Source: an uncultured Bryobacterales bacterium
Lineage (GTDB): Bacteria; Acidobacteriota; Terriglobia; Bryobacterales; Bryobacteraceae
Reading direction: 5' to 3'
NCBI GenBank assembly: GCA_937859895.1
Contig: CALMAV010000141.1
Coordinates: forward strand, 1-6,262
Length of the DNA stretch: 6,262 nt
Shown: positions 1 to 5,424 of the stretch, piece by piece
Layout of the letters: every line of letters starts with the position of its first letter
How positions within the stretch are numbered: the stretch's first letter is position 1
Program-made: the position numbers and the translations under genes
Notes under the pieces: generated by a model
Seen by the model: the letters and a program-made list of their open reading frames with translations, nothing else
Databases searched by the model: none
Told to the model about the DNA's origin: nothing

Positions 1-8
1 TTCAACTC

Positions 9-1103
9 CTACGGCTGGGGCGGCAGACCGCGTTTGTAGATCAACTGGCGCAGTGACGGGATGCTCGAGTATGGGCTCTCAATCGCATCCATCATCACTG
101 GAACGTCTTTGGCAATCGGGCTACGCAGCACTTCTCCACGCATCAATTCGCGGCACGAAATCTGGCCTTGCTGCAGTGGAATGGCGAGATACACGTCCTC
201 ATCAGAAAGAATGTGTCCTTCCGGCAGATCGCGCTTGGCATAAACGCCACGCACCAGCGAATCCAGGTACGCGATTTCCTTTTGCGGAGGCATGCGCTTC
301 TGCGTCCCTGAAGCACCGCACATTTCCTTTGCTTTGTGGAATGCCTTGAACCAGGTATCGACCTGTTCGGGTAGCGAGCAGTACGGCGACACCGGAATAC
401 CATCCGCTTCAATATCGATGTGCCGTTCAAAGGTTCGTGCACCCTTGGCATACGCGATCAGCATCGACGTCATCCAGTCTCCGCACTCATGCGTTGAGAA
501 CCCAATGGTCTGATTCGGATATCGATTCTTGAGGTAGTCGATCTGGTTCATTTCCAGTTCGCGATCCTCCGACGGGTAGATTGATACGCAGTGATTAATC
601 GCCAGCGGAATGCTTCGGTTCTGGAAAAAGGTAACCAGATCGTCAAGATCCTTCAGCGATGAACCGCCAGTGGAGACAATGCAGGGTTTCTTGGTCTTGG
701 CAATCTTTTCGAGCAGGAGCCAGTCATTCAGATCAGAGCTGGCAATCTTCAAAATCGGAATGCCGAGGTCAACGCAAAGGTCAACTGAGCGTTCGTCAAA
801 GGGCGTTGCCATCGGCGTGCACGAAGTGCTTCGAATGGTTTTCACCAGCAATGCAAAGTCATCGTCGGTCAACCGCGTATCAATTGTCTTTTTGATATAC
901 CGGATATCGGTGCGATTTCGGAACGCTTTGTGAACGAACGTATTAACGTCGCGAAACTGTAACTTTAGGGCAGCGCGAACGTTATTGAAACGGACAACCT
1001 GGGCGAAGTCATTGATGATCTTCAGGCCTCGCTCAACGCGGCCCCAATGATTGTTGGCCAGCTCCAGAACGAAAAGTTCCTCAAATATGTCGCGGTCGAT
1101 CAT
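9..1103 (-). CDS. NeuB-family nonulosonate (sialic acid-like) synthase with SAF domain
   Basis: Predicted cytoplasmic enzyme that condenses phosphoenolpyruvate with a six-carbon sugar to give a nine-carbon 2-keto-3-deoxy acid (the sialic, legionaminic, pseudaminic and KDN family). The 364 residues form a TIM barrel (about 8-265) plus a C-terminal SAF/antifreeze-like domain (about 284-342), the NeuB layout; length is close to the usual 335-350. Visible landmarks, by comparison with remembered Neisseria NeuB: ELANNH (Glu14, His19), KLQ (Lys47), TPFD (100-103), LKIASSDLN (Lys119), STGG (144-147), NHCVSIYP (His171, Tyr176), GFSTHE (His205) and ERHI (His228). His205 and His228 correspond to the metal ligands. 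The SAF arginine that contacts the N-acetyl group in sialate synthase seems replaced near 307-309 (LAIP), so the acceptor may not be N-acetylmannosamine. ATG at 1103 overlaps the HAD stop by 4 bp and has GGAG 5 nt upstream. Last visible gene of the operon. Family call is firm; substrate is unknown. Confidence 0.93.
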   Translation of the reverse strand: MIDRDIFEELFVLELANNHWGRVERGLKIINDFAQVVRFNNVRAALKLQFRDVNTFVHKAFRNRTDIRYIKKTIDTRLTDDDFALLVKTIRSTSCTPMATPFDERSVDLCVDLGIPILKIASSDLNDWLLLEKIAKTKKPCIVSTGGSSLKDLDDLVTFFQNRSIPLAINHCVSIYPSEDRELEMNQIDYLKNRYPNQTIGFSTHECGDWMTSMLIAYAKGARTFERHIDIEADGIPVSPYCSLPEQVDTWFKAFHKAKEMCGASGTQKRMPPQKEIAYLDSLVRGVYAKRDLPEGHILSDEDVYLAIPLQQGQISCRELMRGEVLRSPIAKDVPVMMDAIESPYSSIPSLRQLIYKRGLPPQP

Positions 1104-1774
1104 GATATCTCCACTCTTTCTGCAAATTGTAAAAGGTCAGCTAGGTCTGCTAGCGGCAAGCACGATGGGGGAAGGCCACGGGTCTCAAAGCATCCGTAAC
1201 CATGCGGAACAAGAGCAACGGAAATGCCGGCTGCTACGCCGGACTCGTAGTCCTCGAGCGTGTCTCCCACATAAAGACACATTTCCGGATTCAGCCGATG
1301 CTCCGCAACAATGCTGCGCAACATCTCTGCTTTGGACGAAAAAGGTGGTTGTCGTGAATCACGACTGACCACGCCAGTGAAGTAAGAAGCCAGTCCGAGC
1401 TCATCCAAGATGACGCGCGTCGGCAAGGCGGGCTTGTTCGTGGCTATATAAAGTGCGATGCCGGCTTGGTACAGCGTTTTGACCGTGGAGCCAGCGTTTG
1501 CATGCAGCACTGTGCGGCGCCAGCCATCCCCGTCATAACAGGAACGAAACGCCGCTTGTAGGCCGGTCAGCTGGTCTTCTGAAGGATTCGGGACAATCTG
1601 CTCAAAGATTTCGCCAATAGGCGGACCAATCAGACTTCGCAATGAACGGGTTCGCGGAGCAAGCCGCATCTGATTCAACGCGTAGTCAACCGCATACTCG
1701 ATTCCCGGCAGGGAATCGATCAGCGTGCCGTCAAGATCGAAGAGAATTGCACTGTATGCCATGCGTGGGATCAC
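1100..1774 (-). CDS. HAD-superfamily phosphatase (phosphoglycolate phosphatase-like)
   Basis: Predicted soluble haloacid-dehalogenase-type phosphomonoesterase of 224 residues. All four HAD motifs are present: DLDGT (nucleophile Asp13, acid/base Asp15), Thr112 in IATNKP, Lys148 in the SSKAEML segment, and GDTLED (Asp171, Asp175) for Mg2+ binding. The stretch of about 90 residues between motifs I and II is a helical C1-type cap, as in Gph, PpaX and mammalian N-acylneuraminate-9-phosphatase. The C-terminal HGYG and LADL segments resemble phosphoglycolate phosphatases. The gene overlaps both neighbours by 4 bp, so its substrate probably belongs to the same pathway, possibly a phosphorylated nonulosonate or its hexose precursor; that is inference. 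The GTG at 1774 gives a GTGA overlap with the upstream stop. ATG at 1762 is an equally possible start and would shorten the protein by four residues; neither has a strong Shine-Dalgarno. Family is certain, substrate is not. Confidence 0.9.
   Translation of the reverse strand: MIPRMAYSAILFDLDGTLIDSLPGIEYAVDYALNQMRLAPRTRSLRSLIGPPIGEIFEQIVPNPSEDQLTGLQAAFRSCYDGDGWRRTVLHANAGSTVKTLYQAGIALYIATNKPALPTRVILDELGLASYFTGVVSRDSRQPPFSSKAEMLRSIVAEHRLNPEMCLYVGDTLEDYESGVAAGISVALVPHGYGCFETRGLPPSCLPLADLADLLQFAERVEIS
1109..1112 (-). promoter_or_regulatory. Ribosome binding site of the NeuB gene inside the HAD gene
   Basis: On the minus strand, GGAG stands 5 nt before the ATG at 1103, within the last codons of the HAD gene. 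With the 4-bp ATGA overlap this supports both the chosen start and coupled translation. Confidence 0.6.
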
Positions 1775-3573
1775 TGCAAAGGCTTAATGAACAGATTGGA
1801 TTTCAATTCCTCACTGTCCAGGAACGGGAACATATCCTCCAGCGCTGGAGACACAATGGTTCCATCCGGCATCTGACGGGATTTTAGACGCGGTTCGAAC
1901 TCCTGCTTGGTATCAAGCATTACTTCGCAAACCGCCGGGCCGGGCGCATCCAGCAACTCCCAGACCTTGCTCATATCGTTCACGCTGGAGATACAAGCAG
2001 ATGGGATTCCATAAGCTTCGGCTACCTTCACGTAGTCCGGAAGTGAGACGCCGCTCTCGGGGCCGGCCCCTATCATTAATCCGAAGAAGTTTGTTTGCGT
2101 CTGCCGTATGGAGAGATAGCCGCCGTTGTTCAGAATGATGAGCTTGACGGGCAACTGGTGATGCTTGATCGTTTGCAGTTCCTGGATATTCATCTGAACG
2201 CTGCCGTCACCTGCAAAGCAGATCACGCGCTTACCGGCTTGAGCCACCGCTGCTCCTACTGCTGCAGGGAGATCGTAGCCCATTGATGCCGAGCCGGAGT
2301 TGGAGATCAGCCGCTGACCCTTCTTCAACTTGCCTGCCTGATACGGAGTGATACAGGCAGCAGCATTTCCGCAGACCACAACATCGTCTTCATTCAGGCC
2401 CGCAAACAACATTTCAACAAAGTGATACGGATTCAGCGGCGAGATCTGCTGCCGATGCTTGTCCTGCACCACTGGGTACTTCATCACTCGTTCGCGGCAC
2501 CAGGCCAGCCACTCGGTCTGCTCAGGCGTTCGCTCCCAGTCTTTCAGCTGCGCGCTCAACTCCGTCAGGAAAGGCTTCAAGTCGCTGACAATCGGCATGT
2601 CCGGCTTTACAAATGGTTTGGAAAGCTCAGCTGGATCGATGTCTACCTGGATCTTGAATGCTTCGCGTGCAAACGAAGCCCAATTGTAGCTCACCTGGCG
2701 GATATTTAGGCGCGAGCCGAGAATAAGCAGCACGTCTGAATTTTGTACGGTGAAGTTGCCGGCACGCTCACCAATTGTGCCCGGCCGGCCACAGAACAAT
2801 TCGTCATCCGAAGCAATCAGATCGTGTGTCCAGGCCGTGGTCACCGGCACCTGCAATTGACGAATTACCTGCTCGAACTCAGACAACGCGTAAGCAGCGC
2901 GAACGCCCGTTCCGGCCAATACAACCGGCCGTTTCGCGCTCTTCAGACGCTGCACAACTTCTTGCACCGACCGCTTCAAAGCTTTCGGATCAGCTATGGC
3001 CTCTTCTTGTGAGGCCTCGTAGCCCGGCAGTTCATCCGGTTCGATTTTACTTGATTGGACATCTACGGGAATATCAAGCCAGCAAGGACCGGGTCGGCCC
3101 GTATTTGCCAGGTGAAACGCCTTTTCGAGCTCATACCGAATACGCTTCGGGTCGCTCACCAGCGCGGCGTACTTGGTAATTCCGCCCACCATGCGCACAA
3201 TGTCAACTTCCTGGTCGCCTAACTGCCGGATGCCTTCCATCTTCAGCACGGGTGCGCATGTCTCGCGCTTTACCTGACCGGATAGAATTAACATCGGAAC
3301 AGAGTCGGTAAAGGCGCCAAAAACACCGTTTAGCGCATTTACGCCGCCGGGTCCAGTCGTTACATTAAGGACGCCGACCTGGCCCGTAACGCGCGCGTAA
3401 CACTCTGCTGCCATGGCGGAAGCCTGTTCATGGTGGCTGCAGATGTAGTGAAAGCTCCCCTGCCGACCAATAGAGTCGTTGAGGTGCATGGCTCCCCCGC
3501 CTGTCACCAGAAACACATGCTTAACGCCGTGATCAGCGAGAAACCCGAAAATATAGTCTGAAACTTTAACCAT
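1771..3573 (-). CDS. Thiamine-diphosphate-dependent, acetolactate synthase-like enzyme
   Basis: Predicted ThDP-dependent enzyme with the three-domain build of acetolactate synthase and pyruvate oxidase; 600 residues from the ATG at 3573. The N-terminal PYR domain (about 1-170) has GGGAMHLND (26-33 region) and the catalytic Glu49 in HHEQASAM, which activates the cofactor. The middle domain is about 195-340. The C-terminal PP domain has the ThDP/Mg motif GDGS (455-458) through NN (482-483). The GGGAMHLND opening and the MPDGTIVSPALEDM tail resemble ALS-like proteins I recall from O-antigen and surface-glycan clusters rather than the branched-chain amino-acid enzyme, and no ilvN-like small subunit follows. 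Some relatives, such as YerE of yersiniose synthesis, transfer a two-carbon unit from pyruvate to a keto-sugar; a comparable role is possible here but unproven. Its stop overlaps the HAD start. An in-frame TTG at 3609 would add 12 residues; the ATG is preferred because MVKVSDYI matches the usual family start and AGAG lies 6 nt upstream. Confidence 0.9.
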   Translation of the reverse strand: MVKVSDYIFGFLADHGVKHVFLVTGGGAMHLNDSIGRQGSFHYICSHHEQASAMAAECYARVTGQVGVLNVTTGPGGVNALNGVFGAFTDSVPMLILSGQVKRETCAPVLKMEGIRQLGDQEVDIVRMVGGITKYAALVSDPKRIRYELEKAFHLANTGRPGPCWLDIPVDVQSSKIEPDELPGYEASQEEAIADPKALKRSVQEVVQRLKSAKRPVVLAGTGVRAAYALSEFEQVIRQLQVPVTTAWTHDLIASDDELFCGRPGTIGERAGNFTVQNSDVLLILGSRLNIRQVSYNWASFAREAFKIQVDIDPAELSKPFVKPDMPIVSDLKPFLTELSAQLKDWERTPEQTEWLAWCRERVMKYPVVQDKHRQQISPLNPYHFVEMLFAGLNEDDVVVCGNAAACITPYQAGKLKKGQRLISNSGSASMGYDLPAAVGAAVAQAGKRVICFAGDGSVQMNIQELQTIKHHQLPVKLIILNNGGYLSIRQTQTNFFGLMIGAGPESGVSLPDYVKVAEAYGIPSACISSVNDMSKVWELLDAPGPAVCEVMLDTKQEFEPRLKSRQMPDGTIVSPALEDMFPFLDSEELKSNLFIKPLQ

Positions 3574-3621
3574 CCAATACTCTGAACTTGCCGTTTGAGT
3601 TCCAGCCAAGCTCTTTCGAGG

Positions 3622-3641
3622 TTCACTCAGTTGTGAGCGAA
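3622..3641 (-). promoter_or_regulatory. Predicted 5'-leader hairpin before the ThDP gene
   Basis: In the minus-strand transcript, UUCGCUCA (3634-3641) and UGAGUGAA (3622-3629) can pair over 8 bp, including one G-U, around the tetraloop CAAC. It ends 48 nt before the ATG at 3573 and 12 nt before the alternative TTG at 3609. It has no U-run after it, so it is not an obvious terminator; a role in mRNA stability or translation is only a possibility. Confidence 0.35.
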
Positions 3642-3731
3642 TGTCAAACCAGGCGCTCCCCAGACAAACCTACAGCTACAGATACTAAACAGAACCTAGC
3701 TGCAAAGTATAAGACAGCCAGGTGAATATCA

Positions 3732-3756
3732 GGTAAATCGAGCTAATAAATTTACC
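3732..3756. repeat. Inverted repeat GGTAAAT / ATTTACC
   Basis: Perfect 7-bp arms (3732-3738 and 3750-3756) separated by 11 bp, in the AT-rich part of the operon's upstream region. It abuts and slightly overlaps the candidate -35-like segment, the position expected for a regulator site. A second short inverted repeat, CAATT-5-AATTG, follows at 3757-3771. Short AT-rich repeats arise easily by chance. Confidence 0.3.
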
Positions 3757-3848
3757 CAATTAGACAAATTGCCTCATCTAACAAGCTGATTCGACTGCCT
3801 TGAGTATAGCGAAACTGCCGGTATTTTGCCCGCAAATGGAGATTTCAT

Positions 3849-3860
3849 TGTACCGGTACA
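3849..3860. promoter_or_regulatory. Perfect 12-bp palindrome TGTACCGGTACA, candidate operator
   Basis: The 12 bases equal their own reverse complement, typical of a site for a dimeric DNA-binding regulator. It lies 47 bp past the DoxX stop and roughly 275 bp upstream of the ThDP gene ATG. Its core CCGGTA recurs at 3818-3823 and 3889-3894. The regulator is not identifiable from this window. Confidence 0.35.
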
Positions 3861-3861
3861 C

Positions 3862-3909
3862 AGCGCCCTGACAGTTGAAGGGACGGGTCCGGTAGCATTT
3901 CGGGGCGCT
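3862..3909 (-). repeat. Long-loop inverted repeat at the DoxX 3' end
   Basis: AGCGCCC (3862-3868) and GGGCGCT (3903-3909) are perfect 7-bp GC-rich complements separated by 34 bp, one arm overlapping the DoxX stop codon. It could fold the 3' end of the DoxX mRNA. The loop is long and there is no following U-tract, so an intrinsic terminator is not supported. Confidence 0.25.
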
Positions 3910-4279
3910 ATTCTTTTGAGGGCACGCCTATCAGAGCAATTGCTGCACCCATGAGAGCAACGTTCTTCGCGAACTGAATCTGGTCGGCCTGCTTCTGCCC
4001 GGGATCTTGCACATTCCAGAAATCGTGCATCTTAGCCGATGCAACAGCAAGGAAACCGGCTGCGCCTAAAGCGGCTGCTTTTTGTGCAACACCAAGCACC
4101 AGGCCAGCACCGGTCGCCGTGAGTAGGACGCCACTGCCTAGAACGCTCAGGTGTGGGTACGGCATCTTCTTGGCGGCTGCATATCCCTCAAATGCCGCCG
4201 CGTTCCTTAGATGGTTGACGCCGTTGTAAAGGAAGAAGCCTCCCAAAATGGCTCTCCCTGCTCCGTAAAGCAATCGCAT
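3908..4279 (-). CDS. DoxX-family small integral membrane protein
   Basis: A 123-residue, very hydrophobic protein with four predicted membrane segments (about 7-24, 44-64, 68-83 and 103-119), the normal size and topology of DoxX/DoxD-like proteins. Family-like signatures are the GRAILGGFFLYNGVNHL first helix, the HDFW segment (85-88) before a polar loop, and QFAKNVALMG (102-111) leading into the last helix. DoxX relatives have been linked to quinol oxidase subunits, thiosulfate oxidation and redox homeostasis, but most members have no proven function and none can be assigned here. ATG at 4279 has a strong GAGGAG ribosome site 10 nt upstream (4290-4295). It lies 117 bp downstream of the cytochrome c gene on the same strand, so shared transcription is possible. 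Short charged C-terminus (SKE) is in the expected place. Confidence 0.82.
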   Translation of the reverse strand: MRLLYGAGRAILGGFFLYNGVNHLRNAAAFEGYAAAKKMPYPHLSVLGSGVLLTATGAGLVLGVAQKAAALGAAGFLAVASAKMHDFWNVQDPGQKQADQIQFAKNVALMGAAIALIGVPSKE

Positions 4280-4334
4280 TTCTAATCAGCTCCTCTTCAA
4301 TCACTAAATCGCGCCGTCCAATTGTCTCAGAGCA

Positions 4335-4372
4335 GGGGACCATTGCCTACTCGAAGGGTGTTCCAGGTCCCC
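4335..4372 (-). repeat. Inverted repeat between the cytochrome c and DoxX genes
   Basis: Perfect 7-bp GC-rich arms, GGGGACC (4335-4341) and GGTCCCC (4366-4372), with a 24-nt loop, in the 117-bp gap. In the minus-strand transcript the hairpin would sit about 25 nt after the cytochrome stop. No U-run follows it, so it is more likely an mRNA processing or stability element, or chance, than a Rho-independent terminator. Confidence 0.35.
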
Positions 4373-4396
4373 CCTCTCAAGCCAGAATGTAGGCAG

Positions 4397-5380
4397 CTAA
4401 GGTCGGAGAGAAGACGTGTATGCCGCAATGTCCAACATGTCCTCTTGACTCAGGCCTTTGACTACCGACTTCATCAGCTCGGTCCAGGTGCCATGTCGAG
4501 TACCTTGCTGCATATCGTATAGCTGCCTGACTAAGTAGCTAGGCGAACGTCCCGCAATTCCAGGCACTGGCCCGAGCCCCTTCAAATCTGCTCCATGGCA
4601 TAGACCGCAGGCGCTCGTCTTGCTGCCGGTAGTCACCAGCTGTTTGCCTCTCTCAACGCTTCTGATCGGCACGTATGCGATGAATCCAGAGTGCGGATTC
4701 CGCAGCTCTTCGGTGCCCTCAGGATCGGCTGGAACCTCGATGATCCGTTGACCAATTGGTTCTGTCCCACCACCCGGAATCGGCATATACATGCCAACCG
4801 AGGTATGAGTCTTAGGCACTGTATCGGTCTCTTTGACAGTGATCCACGGCGTCCACTTCACCGCTCCAAAGTATTCGGCCGCCTCCTGAATTTCCTGTTC
4901 CGTCATAGCTTTCGCAAAGGTGCTCATCAGGGCAGTATTCTTTTTCCTGGGATCAGCTGACCGCCGCTGCCCATCCCTGAACTCATGCATCTGCTCTACA
5001 AAATAGGAAACGGGGAAACCGGAAACGCCGGCATTTTCCGGCTTTCCTTTGCCGTTCGGGTAATGGCATAAAGCGCACGCCCAAATTGCCGGCTTACGAC
5101 CCTGCGCCACCACTTTGGGCATGGCCGGATGGTCGCTTGGATACCAGTCCGCCGGGCCAAAGTGATCTTGAATCTGCGCCTCTGTGAACTCCAAAGTGCT
5201 GCCGGGTAGATGCTTCGCGCCCGTATCGACTTGCGTTGTGGCATTATGAGCAACCGCATTTGGATCTGTACCGTACGCCCAAACAGGTGGGCTTGCAGAG
5301 GCGCCGCTAGCTTTGGAGCCAATCATTGGCCCGAAGGAAACTGCAACCATTGCAAGTAAAACTCCAGGAACAATCTTCAT
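4397..5380 (-). CDS. Exported di-heme c-type cytochrome
   Basis: A predicted periplasmic electron-transfer protein of 327 residues from the ATG at 5380. The N-terminus (MKIVPGVLLAMVAVSFGP) is a Sec-type signal segment, followed by a small-residue stretch suited to cleavage near 24-31. Two c-type heme sites are visible: CALCH (102-106) and CGLCH (258-262). Each is followed by a helical segment typical of class I cytochrome domains, with FVEQMHEFRDGQR (127-139) and LVRQLYDMQQGTR (283-295) being matching repeats of the same element. The two domains therefore look like an internal duplication, as in cytochrome c4-like proteins, joined by a Pro-rich linker (about 175-240). Candidate Met axial ligands are Met152 or Met159 for heme 1 and Met303 for heme 2. 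An in-frame GTG at 5386 adds two residues; the ATG followed by Lys is preferred, with AGGTG just upstream. Its partner is unknown, though the divergent DUF1080 neighbour suggests sugar oxidation. Confidence 0.9.
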   Translation of the reverse strand: MKIVPGVLLAMVAVSFGPMIGSKASGASASPPVWAYGTDPNAVAHNATTQVDTGAKHLPGSTLEFTEAQIQDHFGPADWYPSDHPAMPKVVAQGRKPAIWACALCHYPNGKGKPENAGVSGFPVSYFVEQMHEFRDGQRRSADPRKKNTALMSTFAKAMTEQEIQEAAEYFGAVKWTPWITVKETDTVPKTHTSVGMYMPIPGGGTEPIGQRIIEVPADPEGTEELRNPHSGFIAYVPIRSVERGKQLVTTGSKTSACGLCHGADLKGLGPVPGIAGRSPSYLVRQLYDMQQGTRHGTWTELMKSVVKGLSQEDMLDIAAYTSSLRP

Positions 5381-5386
5381 CGTCAC

Positions 5387-5417
5387 CTGACAATACCAAC
5401 AGTCGACGAGATATTAT
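5387..5417 (+). promoter_or_regulatory. Candidate sigma-70 promoter for the DUF1080 gene
   Basis: CTGACA (5387-5392, one mismatch to TTGACA) and TATTAT (5412-5417, one mismatch to TATAAT) are 19 bp apart, slightly longer than ideal. Initiation 7-8 nt after the -10 would fall at 5424-5425, at the ATG itself, so the transcript could be leaderless. The same AT-rich block reads TAATAT on the minus strand and might serve the divergent cytochrome gene as well. Confidence 0.4.
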
Positions 5418-5424
5418 TAGGCCC

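Larger units (their letters stand above)
3574..3907. other. Intergenic region, probable control region of the glycan operon
   Basis: About 330 bp without a convincing gene, between the end of the DoxX gene and the ThDP gene ATG, both on the minus strand. The middle (about 3700-3790) is clearly richer in A and T than the flanking genes. It contains a minus-strand TATACT (3706-3711) that could be a -10 element; the best -35-like match (CTGATA, 3727-3732) is only 15 bp away, so no complete sigma-70 promoter can be claimed. A second TATACT is at 3803-3808. The palindrome, inverted repeats and hairpin inside this region are listed separately. No T-run terminator is visible after the DoxX gene. Confidence 0.5.

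Noticed and set aside
53..933. Several plus-strand open frames of 60-107 codons
   Set aside because: All are antisense shadows of the NeuB-type gene, with low-complexity, non-homologous-looking translations.
2775..3179. Plus-strand open frame of 134 codons
   Set aside because: It lies wholly inside the ThDP gene on the opposite strand, is rich in Arg, Pro and Ser with no domain pattern, and has no ribosome site; the minus-strand reading has clear catalytic motifs.
1771..3573. Annotation as IlvB/IlvI of branched-chain amino-acid synthesis
   Set aside because: No small regulatory subunit follows, the N-terminal and C-terminal signatures fit the surface-glycan group better, and the operon partners are sugar enzymes.
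3631..3641. lac-operator-like TTGTGAGCG string
   Set aside because: Only one half resembles the operator; the other half does not match, and the segment is better explained as part of the leader hairpin.
5326..5424. Upstream extension of the DUF1080 frame by 33 codons
   Set aside because: It overlaps the opposite-strand cytochrome signal-peptide region and would bury the clear signal peptide that begins at 5425.
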